Both the position numbers and the translations under genes were made by a program. A DNA stretch of 64,000 nt. It comes from Beduinella massiliensis. Its GTDB lineage: Bacteria; Bacillota; Clostridia; Christensenellales; Aristaeellaceae. Location: positions 682,001 to 746,000 of the forward strand of contig NZ_LT963430.1 in the NCBI RefSeq assembly GCF_900199405.1, read 5' to 3'. Of the stretch, positions 25,179 to 34,039 are shown piece after piece. The number at the start of each line of letters is the position of its first letter. The first letter of the stretch is position 1. The notes beneath the pieces are model-generated. The model had not been told where the DNA came from and made no database searches. It saw only the letters and a list, made by a program, of their open reading frames with translations.

Positions 25179-26766
25179 GCGGCCGGGGGCGCAGGGCGGG
25201 GAAGCGGGCGCGGGCGCGGGGAAGCGCCGCCTGCTGATAGAAAAAGACCAGGGCGGTGAACCGCAGCGCTGCGACGAGCAGCTTGAGGGGATACAGCGGG
25301 GAAAGCGTGAAGGCGAGGTAGAGATCGTCGGGGGAGGCCAGCAGCCGTTCGATGTGGGGCATGCTGAGCAGCAGGAAGAACAGCCCGTCCGTCACCAGCA
25401 GCGTCGAGACGAGCGCCGGGGCGCGGCGGCGCAGGCAGGCGGCGGCATCCCGCAGGCGCGCCTTGCCCCGCGTGAACTCGATGAGCGGCAGCGCGAAGGA
25501 CTGCAGGAGGAGCGGCAGCAGCAGCGGCGCGAGGTAGAGCAGCAGGCTCAGCGGCGCGGGGGCGGTGTAGAAAAGGTCCGAGAGCTGATGGCCCACGCGC
25601 GAAAGGAACGCCCGGGCGAGCTGCACGACGGCGCAGAGCAGCCAGGCGCGCGGCCAGGCGAGGGGCGCGAGGAACGCGCGCGCGGTGAGCCGCTCGCGGA
25701 GCACGAACGCGGCGCGCAGGAAGTGAAGCGCGCACAGCGTGGTCATCAGGCCGAGCAGGCGCACCGCGAATTCAGCGATTGCGTACAGCGAGGGGGAGTA
25801 GAACGGCAGGAAGTACAGGAAGATGTCGCTGCTGGACAGGTACCAGGGCAGGAGCAGCAGGGCGAGCGCGGCGAGCAGCGCGAGGGGCCGCGCGGCAATG
25901 GAGCGCAGCGCCGCGCGCAGCGGGTCGAGCGGGGACAGGCGGGTTGGGCAGGGGCGGAAGGCCCGCGCCCTTTTTTTTGCTGCCGCGGGCTGCTCGAGCA
26001 GGAAGGCGAGCGAGGCGTCGAGCAGAAGCGAGGTCAGGCAGGTGACGAGATAGCGGAGGATGCCGATGGGGGAATAGGCGCTCGGGGCGGCGAGCGCCGC
26101 CGCCTGCGCGTCGGCCAGGGAGACGCCCGCGCGCAGAACGCCCGGCAGGTACGGCAGCAGGAAGAGCAGCGAGGGCAGCACGAGCAGGAGCAGCAGGAGC
26201 GCGAGCAGCGGCCCGCTGCGCCGCCACAGCCCGCGCACGAGCGCGCGCACGCCGCAGGCGCCCGCCGAACGGGCGAAGGCCGCGGGCATGTATACGGCCA
26301 TGAGGAAGGGGAGCAGGAGCGACGCGAAGAGCAGCAGCGTCCATAGCGGCTTAAGCTCCGGCAGAAAGAGATACAGCAGCGCGCCCGCAAGGAGGATCAG
26401 CACAAAGACGCCGAGTAGGAGCAGGAGGCTGGCGAGCGCGAGCAGCGGGCCGCGGCGAAGGCCCCAGGTGAAGGGGGCGAAGAGGGTTTTCAGGCGCGGC
26501 GGTTCCCCATGAACGAGGGTGCAGACGCACACGCGCAGCGTGCCCACGTGCAGCAGGATGGTGAAAACGAGGTAGAGGGGCACCGCGACGGCCCAAAACG
26601 CGAGCGGCGGAAGCAGGAGGTCGAGAACGTCGTACATGGGCAGCAGCCGGATCAGGGCCGGAAGCAGCAGCAGGGCGAGCGCCGCAGGCCGCGCGCACAG
26701 GGCGCGCAGGGCGGAAGCGAGCGCGCAGCGCGCGGAGGGGCGGGCAGCGGACGGGGATGTGGACAT
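25147..26766 (-). CDS. Large polytopic membrane protein of a local paralogous family
   Basis: A 539-aa protein from ATG 26766; the open frame further upstream is not supported by a start site. It begins M-S-T-S-P-S-A-A-R-P-S-A-R like its neighbours, then shows roughly twelve hydrophobic segments in two similar halves, each with a R-x-x-A-L-R-S/A-x-x-A-R-P-L-A-L-L start. This suggests an internal duplication of the ~270-aa neighbour type. No catalytic motif is seen. It resembles DUF975 or GDPD-membrane-domain-like proteins only in general style. It is the last gene of the minus-strand group 25.1-29.7 kb. Confidence 0.6.
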   Translation of the reverse strand: MSTSPSAARPSARCALASALRALCARPAALALLLLPALIRLLPMYDVLDLLLPPLAFWAVAVPLYLVFTILLHVGTLRVCVCTLVHGEPPRLKTLFAPFTWGLRRGPLLALASLLLLLGVFVLILLAGALLYLFLPELKPLWTLLLFASLLLPFLMAVYMPAAFARSAGACGVRALVRGLWRRSGPLLALLLLLLVLPSLLFLLPYLPGVLRAGVSLADAQAAALAAPSAYSPIGILRYLVTCLTSLLLDASLAFLLEQPAAAKKRARAFRPCPTRLSPLDPLRAALRSIAARPLALLAALALLLLPWYLSSSDIFLYFLPFYSPSLYAIAEFAVRLLGLMTTLCALHFLRAAFVLRERLTARAFLAPLAWPRAWLLCAVVQLARAFLSRVGHQLSDLFYTAPAPLSLLLYLAPLLLPLLLQSFALPLIEFTRGKARLRDAAACLRRRAPALVSTLLVTDGLFFLLLSMPHIERLLASPDDLYLAFTLSPLYPLKLLVAALRFTALVFFYQQAALPRARARFPALRPRPLMAQGRRPRA

Positions 26767-26840
26767 GGCGGCGGCAGGGGGAGGACGGATTGCGTTCCCC
26801 CCTACTTTTTTCTTTAGGGGAATCGGAGCGCGGAAGGAAC

Positions 26841-27662
26841 TTATTTGGAGGCGGCAGCGGGCACCGCCCGCTCGTAGAGGAAGCCGAGCGCGGCGTAGCG
26901 CGGGAGGGAGATGAGGATGGAAAGAATGTTGGCGACGAGCGTCCAGGGGGTGAGGGCGTCGGTGGACTGCACGAGGGCTAGAATCTGCAAAGTCGCCTGA
27001 TCGAAGGTCGGGGCTGCAAGAATCACGGGCAGTATTGGGACAAAGGCGACGATCACGATCAGCAGATCGACGCACAGAAAGATGGCGCACAGGGAGCCGA
27101 CGGAGCGCGCGGGGCACACGAAGAAATCGCGCAGGCGGCACTTGCCGCGCATGACGGCGAGCAGCACAGTCGAGCCGTTGAACCAATACACGTCTACGGC
27201 GGAAATCATAAAGATGAGCAGGCTGCCGAGAAACATCTGCGCTGACTTGCCGAAGATGGAGAAGAGAACCGTGAACAAGATGGCGACGGCGAGGAAGATC
27301 ACCGGGTAGAAAACATGCACGAAGAGGGCCCGGGGATAGGCGGTGGGCCAGCGCAGGGGCTCTATGAGCGAGGAAAGGCCGGGGCGCTCGCCGCGCACGA
27401 AGACGCGCAGCACGTACAGCGCGGCGGCTGTGTCCACGAGCGTGGAGAACACGAGGAGGGCGTAGCGCACGGCCTGCTGCAGCAGAAAGCTCGAATCCGG
27501 GATCAACGTGGGCGGATAGTTGAACGCCTGCTCCAAGACGTAGGCGAGCGCGCACGCGCCCAGCGCGGGCAGCAGCGCGAGGGGGCGCGCGCGGAAGGCG
27601 GCAAAGGCCGCGCGCACGGGCGCGAAGGCGGAGGGACGGGCAGCGGACGGAGATGCGGACAT
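26841..27662 (-). CDS. Polytopic membrane protein, paralog 2
   Basis: A 273-aa protein with about six membrane helices, starting M-S-A-S-P-S-A-A-R-P-S-A-F-A. A shared core R-G-K-C-R-L-R-D-F-F lies near residue 180 and the C-terminus reads L-Y-E-R-A-V-P-A-A-A-S-K. The same blocks are found in the genes at 27851 and 28908, so these are tandem duplicates. No enzymatic motif was found. The gaps around it contain a repeated aggacggattgcgttccccc-type segment, also duplicated. Confidence 0.65.
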   Translation of the reverse strand: MSASPSAARPSAFAPVRAAFAAFRARPLALLPALGACALAYVLEQAFNYPPTLIPDSSFLLQQAVRYALLVFSTLVDTAAALYVLRVFVRGERPGLSSLIEPLRWPTAYPRALFVHVFYPVIFLAVAILFTVLFSIFGKSAQMFLGSLLIFMISAVDVYWFNGSTVLLAVMRGKCRLRDFFVCPARSVGSLCAIFLCVDLLIVIVAFVPILPVILAAPTFDQATLQILALVQSTDALTPWTLVANILSILISLPRYAALGFLYERAVPAAASK

Positions 27663-27850
27663 GGCGGGGGGCTGGCTCCTCTACACATCTCCCCGCCCCC
27701 CGGATCGCGCCCCGCCTCGGATGCCCGCGGCTGGCTGGAAAAAAACGACAGAGTTGGCCAGGGTGCGGTGGCCATCGGTGGGCGGCAGGGGGAGGACGGA
27801 TTGCGTTCCCCCTACTTTTTTCTTTAGGGGAATCGGTGCGCGGAAGGCGC

Positions 27851-28678
27851 TTATTCGGAAGCGGCAGCGGGCACAGCCCGCTCGTAGAGGAAGCCGAGCG
27901 CGGCGTAGCGCGGGAGGGCGAGAAGGTGGGGTAGGAGCCCGAGAATGAGCAGCGCGAGGCGGCGGGACGGGGATGCGCTGACCGCCTGCAGGATGGATGG
28001 AAGCAGCGCGTCGATCTGCTCGTAGGACTGGAAGAGAGCGGTCGGGGGCAGGGCAAAGACGAGGGGGAGGAGCAGCGTCGGCAGCTCAAAGATCACGGCG
28101 AGGACGAACAGGGAGCCCAAGGAGCGGGCGGGCCGCACGAGAAAATCGCGCAGGCGGCACTTGCCGCGCGTGACGGCGAGCAGCACAGTCGCGCTTTCCG
28201 TCCAAATCTGATAGAGCATGAACAGGGGGAGCGAAAGGAAGGAGAGAAACGCAAAGGAGGACGAGCGGCCCACATCGAAGAAGAGCGCGATAGGGACGGT
28301 GACGGCGAAGAAGAACAGAGGCGAGGCGAACTTCACGAGGAGGAGCTTGGGATAGGCGGAAGGCCAGCGCAGGGGCTCCGCGAGCGTGGAAAGGCCGGGG
28401 CGTTCGCCGCGCACGAAGACGCGCAGCACGTACAGCGCGGCGGCTGTATCCGCGAGCGCGATGAGGGCGCGAAGGGCGAACTCCGCGACCAAATGCAGCA
28501 GGGGGATTGATTCCGGCACCCGATCGAGCAGGAAGCCGCACGGCAGACACACGGCCTGGGTGAGCAGGTACGCGCCCAGCGCGGGCAGGAGCGCGCGGGG
28601 GTGCGCGCGGAAGGCGGCAAAGGCCGCGCGCACGGGCGCGAAGGCGGAGGACTGGGATGCGGACGCAGATGCGGACAT
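27851..28678 (-). CDS. Polytopic membrane protein, paralog 3
   Basis: A 275-aa protein from ATG 28678 behind AAGGAGG. It shares with its neighbours the N-terminal block S-S-A-F-A-P-V-R-A-A-F-A-A-F-R-A, the middle block V-F-V-R-G-E-R-P-G-L-S and R-G-K-C-R-L-R-D-F, and the tail Y-E-R-A-V-P-A-A-A-S-E. Helices in between have diverged more than these blocks. The function is unknown; exposed conserved basic blocks may face the cytoplasm. Confidence 0.65.
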   Translation of the reverse strand: MSASASASQSSAFAPVRAAFAAFRAHPRALLPALGAYLLTQAVCLPCGFLLDRVPESIPLLHLVAEFALRALIALADTAAALYVLRVFVRGERPGLSTLAEPLRWPSAYPKLLLVKFASPLFFFAVTVPIALFFDVGRSSSFAFLSFLSLPLFMLYQIWTESATVLLAVTRGKCRLRDFLVRPARSLGSLFVLAVIFELPTLLLPLVFALPPTALFQSYEQIDALLPSILQAVSASPSRRLALLILGLLPHLLALPRYAALGFLYERAVPAAASE

Positions 28679-28810
28679 GGAGGGGGCCTCCTTCGGGGTT
28701 CGGCGTGTACAGTGGAGCAGGGAGGACGGATTACGTTTCCCTGCTATTTGTTTTTTGGAGAGAGACGCCCGCAGCGGCCGCGCGCGGGGAATCGGGGGCG
28801 CGGACGGAAC

Positions 28811-28843
28811 TTATTTGGAGGCGGCAGCGGGCACAGCCCGCAG
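28811..28843 (-). pseudogene. Scar of a lost membrane-protein paralog (3' end only)
   Basis: The minus strand here encodes only A-V-P-A-A-A-S-K and a stop, identical to the end of the 26841-27662 gene, inside an intergenic region with repeated gcccgcagcggccgcgcgc. It is best explained as what remains of a deleted tandem copy. Confidence 0.5.
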
Positions 28844-28907
28844 GGGCCCGTTCGGAGGTAGAGCGCCCGCAGCGGCCGCGCGCAGGGAAGCAGGGCGCGG
28901 AAGGCGC

Positions 28908-29732
28908 TTATTCGGAAGTGGAGGCGGGCACAGCCCGCTCGTAGAGGAAGCCGAGCGCGGTGTAGAACAGGAGGAAGCGGAGGGGAGAAAGGATGATGGG
29001 GACGACCGCGCTGGGGGTGAGGGCGGCGCTGGACTGCACGAGGGATTGAACCTGGAAAGTCAACTGCTCAAAGGTTGAAGCCGCAAGAATTTCGGGCAGA
29101 TTGGGAATGGAGTAGACGACGAGGAACGGCAGATCGAGGCACAGAAAGAGGGCGAAGAAGGAGGCGATGGAGCGCGCGGGGTACATGAAGAAATCGCGCA
29201 GGCGGCACTTGCCGCGCGTGACGGCGAGCAGCACGGTCGAACCTTCGAACCAGCACAGGCTGACGGTGATGAGCACAGGGAGGAACAGGAGAATGAGAAC
29301 CACCTGCGTCGATTCTTTAAAGCTGGCACAGAGAACCGAAAGCAAGACGGAGAGGGCGAGGAAGATTACCGGAAAGAGAATCTGCACGAAGAGCGCCTTG
29401 GGATAGGCGGCGGGCCAGCGCAGGGGCTCTATGAGCGTGGAAAGGCCGGGGCGCTCACCGCGCACGAAGACGCGCAGCACGTACAGCGCGGCGGCTGTGT
29501 CCATGAGCATGGAGAGCGCGGCGAGGGCATAGCGCACGGCCTGCTGCAGCAGGAGGTTCGTGTCCGGAATCAGCGGGGGCAGGAAGTAGTTGCACACCCA
29601 CCTTAAGACGTAGGCGAGCACGCACGCGCCCAGCGCGGGCAGCAGCGCGAGGGGGCGCGCGCGGAAGGCGGCAAAGGCCGCGCGCACGGGCGCGAAGGCG
29701 GAGGGGCGGGCAGCGGACGGGGATGTGGACAT
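28908..29732 (-). CDS. Polytopic membrane protein, paralog 4
   Basis: A 274-aa protein; ATG 29732 is chosen because AAAGGAGG lies 9 nt upstream and the start matches the paralogs (M-S-T-S-P-S-A-A-R-P-S-A-F). About six membrane helices, the core block R-G-K-C-R-L-R-D-F-F-M-Y-P-A-R-S and the tail Y-E-R-A-V-P-A-S-T-S-E. It is the first gene of the minus-strand run of related membrane genes. No function is recognised. Confidence 0.65.
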   Translation of the reverse strand: MSTSPSAARPSAFAPVRAAFAAFRARPLALLPALGACVLAYVLRWVCNYFLPPLIPDTNLLLQQAVRYALAALSMLMDTAAALYVLRVFVRGERPGLSTLIEPLRWPAAYPKALFVQILFPVIFLALSVLLSVLCASFKESTQVVLILLFLPVLITVSLCWFEGSTVLLAVTRGKCRLRDFFMYPARSIASFFALFLCLDLPFLVVYSIPNLPEILAASTFEQLTFQVQSLVQSSAALTPSAVVPIILSPLRFLLFYTALGFLYERAVPASTSE

Positions 29733-29769
29733 GGCGGAGGGCCTCCTTTGCGATACATTATTTTTGGAT

Positions 29770-31350
29770 TTAGGAAAGGGGACGCAGCGTATTGACGGAG
29801 CCGTGTTTGTCAACCGTGGACGATTTGTATCTGTGATGGACAAAATCCCATTCATAGCGGTCGTGCGTGCCGCCGATGCACTCGAGGGTGTACGCATACG
29901 GTTTGGCACGGGGCAGGATCTGCGCCAGACTTTCCATATCGAGAAATTGTGACAGGACAGGCGTGTCAATCGGCTGCAGACCCTGGCTCATGCGATACGC
30001 ATTGTATAAAAATTGAAGGATGCTAAACGCCGGATTGCCGATAAAATCGGCAACGTCTCCCGCTTCGGGGTTGATGTGTTCCTTGATCTTAAATGAATAA
30101 GTATACACATCGGTCGGGGCGTTCTCGCCATCCTTGACCTTGAAGTTGGCGTCGGCGTTGCTGTTGAATACGATCGTAAAACCGTTTTCCATGTTGTCCA
30201 GAAAACGAATATCCTGATACGCTGAGGGATTGGGGATGTCATAGCCTTCGCTGATTAAGAAGAGCAGCATGTTATCGATGTAGGGCTGCGATTCTTCTGT
30301 CTTGGGGATGTGGTAAAATACGCCGTCTTCCGACTGGCCCAGCGACCTAAGCGCGTTTATGGTGTCGTGCGGATGCTTGCGAACTTCCTGCGCGAGGCCG
30401 GCGTATTTGTCGTCGAGCTTTTGCGAGCGATTCTTGTCGTAAAAGGTCACCTCCCCGTTTTTGTCCGGTCGAAGAATGTCAAGCGCCGCACCAGAGGATG
30501 GCGTCGAGGGCGCCTGAAGGCTCTCCCCCTTATACGTGGGCCCCGTAAGAAGCGTCATTTCCTCGGTCGTGAGCTTTCGCCCCAGAAACAACTCGAGATT
30601 TGCGATCAACTTGTCCTTTTTTTCGCTGGCGGACGTGCTGCCCTTGCCGGTCGTCGCCTCCTGTTCCTCTGCGTTTTCCTGCTGCTCGGTCGGGTCGGGC
30701 GTGTCGGTCGGGGCGGGCGTCGCGACCGGACTGGGCGTGCCCAGCGGCATGGGTCGCGGGGGCGTGTCGTCGGCCGGTGCTTCGGGGGTGTGCACATCCT
30801 GCGGGTCGGGCGCGCGCAGCGGCATGGGCTGCGGGGCCGCGTCGTCCTCCGTCGGGGTCTTGCTGCGGGAGGCTATGCCCGCGAAGGGCCAGCCCTTTTC
30901 GGCGAGCTCCGCCAGCAGCGCTTTCCCGGCATCCTCCTCTTCCTGCGGCGCGTAGACCGAGGCCCCGGACAGTCCCTTGCCCCCGTCCTTCGCGGCGAGC
31001 TGCAGCCGCGCCAGCTCGTTGAAGGCGACGAACCGGCGCTCGTCCTGCGTTCGCGGCACGTAGACGCCCCGCGCGTTCCTTTCCGGCACGGCGCTCAAGA
31101 AGTCGTGCTGATCGTGGAAGAGAAAGTCGTCCAGCTCGCTTGCGTTCAGGTGCTCGACGCCCAGCATCCTCGCCGCGTCGCGCCCGCGCTTCGCCAGGAC
31201 GCTCTGGTCGATCGCCATGCGCTTCTGGGCAGGGTTTCCAGCGGTAATATTCTGCGGAAATTTGTGCAAACCCTCCCTAAAACGCTGCTTTTGTTCGCCG
31301 TCGGTCAAAATTTGTTCGCGTTTGTTCTTGTCGTCGTTCAAGTTTCTCAT
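29770..31350 (-). CDS. Hypothetical 526-aa protein with a Pro/Thr-rich linker
   Basis: It starts at ATG 31350 with AAAGGA upstream. Residues 1-160 are polar and helical; residues ~165-240 are a Pro/Thr/Glu-rich linker (repeats of P-Q-P-M-P-L and P-A-P-T-D-T-P-D-P-T); a globular C-terminal domain follows (starts near L-F-L-G-R-K-L-T-T-E-E). Similar Pro/Thr/Glu linkers occur in the giant toxin of the 58.9-kb cassette. There is no signal peptide. The gene is divergent from the terminase operon across a large palindrome and may belong to the same island. No family was recognised. Confidence 0.55.
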   Translation of the reverse strand: MRNLNDDKNKREQILTDGEQKQRFREGLHKFPQNITAGNPAQKRMAIDQSVLAKRGRDAARMLGVEHLNASELDDFLFHDQHDFLSAVPERNARGVYVPRTQDERRFVAFNELARLQLAAKDGGKGLSGASVYAPQEEEDAGKALLAELAEKGWPFAGIASRSKTPTEDDAAPQPMPLRAPDPQDVHTPEAPADDTPPRPMPLGTPSPVATPAPTDTPDPTEQQENAEEQEATTGKGSTSASEKKDKLIANLELFLGRKLTTEEMTLLTGPTYKGESLQAPSTPSSGAALDILRPDKNGEVTFYDKNRSQKLDDKYAGLAQEVRKHPHDTINALRSLGQSEDGVFYHIPKTEESQPYIDNMLLFLISEGYDIPNPSAYQDIRFLDNMENGFTIVFNSNADANFKVKDGENAPTDVYTYSFKIKEHINPEAGDVADFIGNPAFSILQFLYNAYRMSQGLQPIDTPVLSQFLDMESLAQILPRAKPYAYTLECIGGTHDRYEWDFVHHRYKSSTVDKHGSVNTLRPLS

Positions 31351-31401
31351 GGGTTCCCATCCTTTCTGCTCTGCGGGCCGCCTTCGGGTGGCCCGCTTTT
31401 T

Positions 31402-31588
31402 GCGCCCAGTGTTTTACCAACATAGGCCCCTTTTTTCAACTCGAAAATGAAAATAAATACGGAAATTTTGGTTGACATCCGCACTGGCGGGCTTTGCGGC
31501 CCGAAAAGGCGGGTGTCAACCAAAATTTGTGGGAAAATTTTCTGTTTTGTGGTTGAAAAAAATCGAAATGTTGGTAAAACATAGGGCG
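31402..31588. promoter_or_regulatory. 187-bp interrupted palindrome between divergent genes
   Basis: Outer arms: gcgcccagtgttttaccaac-at (31402-31423) and its complement-like atgttggtaaaacatagggc-gc (31567-31588). Inner arms: AATTTTGGTTGACA (about 31464-31477) and TGTCAACCAAAATT (about 31514-31527). Both pairs share one centre near 31495, so the whole region is symmetrical. ATGTTGGTAAAACAT is itself a palindrome. TTGACA in each inner arm has no -10 at the right distance. It could be a dual operator, a replication site or a recombination site. Confidence 0.6.
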
Positions 31589-31650
31589 CAAAAATTGCAA
31601 TCACGACGCCTGAGCGCGAGCGCGGACGGCGCGGAAAGGGGGAGGAGCCG

Positions 31651-32067
31651 ATGCGGACGGAGGGGCCGGGCCCGCGGGAGAGGCGGGCGGCGCACCTGTA
31701 CTACGCGGAGGGGAAGAGCCAGCGCGAGGCGGCGGAGGAACTGGGGATTTCGCAGAGCACGGTGTCGCGGATGCTGCGGCGCCCGGCGGTGCAGGCGTAT
31801 GTGGACCGTCTGACGGAGGAGGCGACGCGGGACACGGCGCGGATCGTGAAGCTGGCGAGCCTGCGGGCGGCGCGGCGGGAGATCGAGCTGCTTTTGAGCG
31901 AGAACCCGACGGCGTGCCTGGCGGCGTGCCGGGACCTGCTGGACCGGGCGGGGCTGAAGACGCTGGGGGACCAGCGGGTGCGCGTGGAGCTGGAGGGATG
32001 CGAGATCGGGATGATCGGGGAGGTGGAGGAGCATGCGGATACGCCTGAGCTACCAGCCGACGGCTAA
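31651..32067 (+). CDS. Phage small terminase subunit (HTH protein)
   Basis: A 138-aa protein behind GGGGGAGGAG. Residues 8-45 are an HTH (G-K-S-Q-R-E-A-A-E-E-L-G-I-S-Q-S-T-V-S-R), followed by an oligomerisation-like helical part. Small terminases bind pac/cos DNA and hand it to the large subunit. The 35-bp overlap with the large terminase gene supports this role. It is the first gene of the packaging module. Confidence 0.75.
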   Translation: MRTEGPGPRERRAAHLYYAEGKSQREAAEELGISQSTVSRMLRRPAVQAYVDRLTEEATRDTARIVKLASLRAARREIELLLSENPTACLAACRDLLDRAGLKTLGDQRVRVELEGCEIGMIGEVEEHADTPELPADG

Positions 32068-33421
32068 GCAGCGGATGTTCCACGGGTCTACGGCGTTCGA
32101 GGTGCTGTACGGGGGCGCGGCGGGCGGGGGGAAGAGCTACGCGTGCGTGTGGGACGCGCTGCTGCGGTGCCTGAAGCACCCGGGGACGGAGGCGTACCTG
32201 TTCCGCAAGACGTACCAGGAGCTGGAAAAGAACCTGATCGCCACGGCGCGGCGGATCATCCCGCCGGAGCTGGGGCGGTACACGTCGTCGAGCTACACGT
32301 ACCGGCTGGTAAACGGATCGGCGCTGCGGTTCTGCCACTGCAACCACGAGGCGACGGACAAGCTGCGGTATCAGGGCGCGGAGATCCACTGGCTGTACAT
32401 CGACGAGCTGACGCACTTTCAGCAGGAGACGTACGAGTACCTGCGAACGCGCGTGCGAGCGGGGAAGAGCCTGGGCATCCGGCCGGTGGTGCGGTGCACG
32501 TCGAATCCCGGAGGGCCGGGGCACGCGTGGGTGCGGCAGCGCTTTGTGGATTCGGCGCCGCAGGGGACGCTGCACGCGATGCCGGTGTATTCGGAGGTGC
32601 TGGGGGAGACGCAGCAGCGGACGGTGCAGTACATCCCGGCGCTGGCGACGGACAACCCGCACATCACGAAGGACTACATCTTCGAGCTGGAGCAGAAGCC
32701 CCCGGCGCTGCGGGACGCGCTGCTGCTGGGGCGCTGGGACGCCTTTGAGGGCCAGGCGTTCCCGGAATGGGTGAACGATCCCTCGCACTACGGCGACCGG
32801 CTGCAAACGCATGTGGTCGCGCCGTTTGAGATACCGGCGCACTGGCCGCGCTACCTCTCGTTCGACTACGGCTACAGCAGGCCGTTTTCGTGCGGGGTGT
32901 GGGCGGTGGGGGAGCGCGGGGAGGTGTACCGCTACCGGGAAATTTACGGCTGCACGGGCGCGGCGAACGTGGGGGTGCGGCGCTCGCCGGGCGAGATCGC
33001 GATGATGATCGAGGAGGGGATCGCGGACGAGCGGCGGGAGGGCGTGCGGTTCTTCGGGGTGGCGGACCCGAGCATCTGGGACGGGAGCCGGGGCACGAGC
33101 GTGTACGAGCAGATGCGGGCGGCGTCGCCGGGGCTGTACTTCGCGCCCGCGGTGAACGCGCGCATACCGGGGAAGGCGCAGGTGCACGAGCGGCTGAAGT
33201 TCGACGCCGCGGGGCGGCCGATGATGCAGGTGTTCACGACCTGCCGGGACTTCATCCGGACGTTTCCGGCGCTGGTGTACGACGGGCGGCGCGTGGAGGA
33301 CATCGACACGGAGGGGGAAGACCACATCTACGACGAGACGCGCTATTTCCTGATGTCCCGGCCCATCGCGCCGGGGGCGGCGCAGGCGCAGCCGCGCGCG
33401 GGCTACGACCCGCTGGGATGA
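32033..33421 (+). CDS. Phage large terminase subunit
   Basis: A 462-aa DNA-packaging motor. Walker A is G-G-A-A-G-G-G-K-S-Y (residues 27-36); Walker B is W-L-Y-I-D-E-L-T-H-F (120-129). The C-terminal RNase H-like nuclease shows S-F-D-Y-G-Y-S with Asp about 278 and F-G-V-A-D-P-S-I-W-D. Both active sites look complete. GGAGGAG is only 3 nt before the ATG, so translation is probably coupled to the overlapping small subunit gene. The order small terminase, large terminase, adaptor, portal fits SU10/P22-like podoviruses. Confidence 0.92.
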   Translation: MRIRLSYQPTAKQRMFHGSTAFEVLYGGAAGGGKSYACVWDALLRCLKHPGTEAYLFRKTYQELEKNLIATARRIIPPELGRYTSSSYTYRLVNGSALRFCHCNHEATDKLRYQGAEIHWLYIDELTHFQQETYEYLRTRVRAGKSLGIRPVVRCTSNPGGPGHAWVRQRFVDSAPQGTLHAMPVYSEVLGETQQRTVQYIPALATDNPHITKDYIFELEQKPPALRDALLLGRWDAFEGQAFPEWVNDPSHYGDRLQTHVVAPFEIPAHWPRYLSFDYGYSRPFSCGVWAVGERGEVYRYREIYGCTGAANVGVRRSPGEIAMMIEEGIADERREGVRFFGVADPSIWDGSRGTSVYEQMRAASPGLYFAPAVNARIPGKAQVHERLKFDAAGRPMMQVFTTCRDFIRTFPALVYDGRRVEDIDTEGEDHIYDETRYFLMSRPIAPGAAQAQPRAGYDPLG

Positions 33422-33447
33422 TAAAAAACGACGAGGAGGCAGACAGA

Positions 33448-34008
33448 ATGACGTTCGGGCAGATCAAGAAACGGGTGCTGGAGCAGGCGGGAGAGAACGC
33501 GGAGGACATCGCGGAGTTCGACGCGCTGATCGACCAGTACGTGAACGAGGGGTACCACTACGCGGTGCAGCGGGGGTACAGGCCGCGAAGCCGCGCGGTG
33601 CTGGACGCGCGGGAGGCCGTGGAGGGCGTGAGCGCGGCGCGGTTTGCGCGCGCGCTGGGCGTGGAGGACGTGCGCTGCGGGGATCGCCGCGTGCCGTACT
33701 CGCTGGAGGACGGGATGCTGAAAATCGCGGCGGGCGCGGCGGGCGGCGGGAAGGAAATCGAGGTGGTGTACGTGCACGACGAGCCGGACCTGCTGGCGGA
33801 TAGGGACACGCCGCGCCTGCCCGCGTGGGTGCACGGGGCGCTCGCGGACTACGCGACGTGGCGGCTATTGTCCAACGGCAGCGCGGGGCGGCAAAACCGC
33901 GCGGAGTTTTACCGCCAGCGGTACTACGAGGCGTTTTTGCGCCTGCGGCCGGAGGGGCTGCTGACGGCGGGCATCGAGAACATGCACGGGCTGCGGGAGT
34001 GCACCTGA
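33448..34008 (+). CDS. Phage adaptor (head-tail connector) protein
   Basis: A 186-aa protein. ATG 33448 has GAGGAGG 8 nt upstream; ATG 33418 overlaps the terminase stop (ATGA) and is an alternative. The start M-T-F-G-Q-I-K-K-R-V-L, the middle R-V-P-Y-S-L-E-D and Y-V-H-D-E-P-D, and the helical end resemble SU10-type adaptor proteins that join the portal ring to the tail. Position between terminase and portal agrees. The assignment is by pattern and order. Confidence 0.55.
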   Translation: MTFGQIKKRVLEQAGENAEDIAEFDALIDQYVNEGYHYAVQRGYRPRSRAVLDAREAVEGVSAARFARALGVEDVRCGDRRVPYSLEDGMLKIAAGAAGGGKEIEVVYVHDEPDLLADRDTPRLPAWVHGALADYATWRLLSNGSAGRQNRAEFYRQRYYEAFLRLRPEGLLTAGIENMHGLRECT

Positions 34009-34039
34009 TGCGGGGAGACACACGAAAGGAGCGGAAAAG

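Noticed and set aside
31464-31527. Face-to-face promoters with TTGACA in the palindrome
   Set aside because: No -10-like hexamer is found 16-18 bp downstream of either TTGACA.
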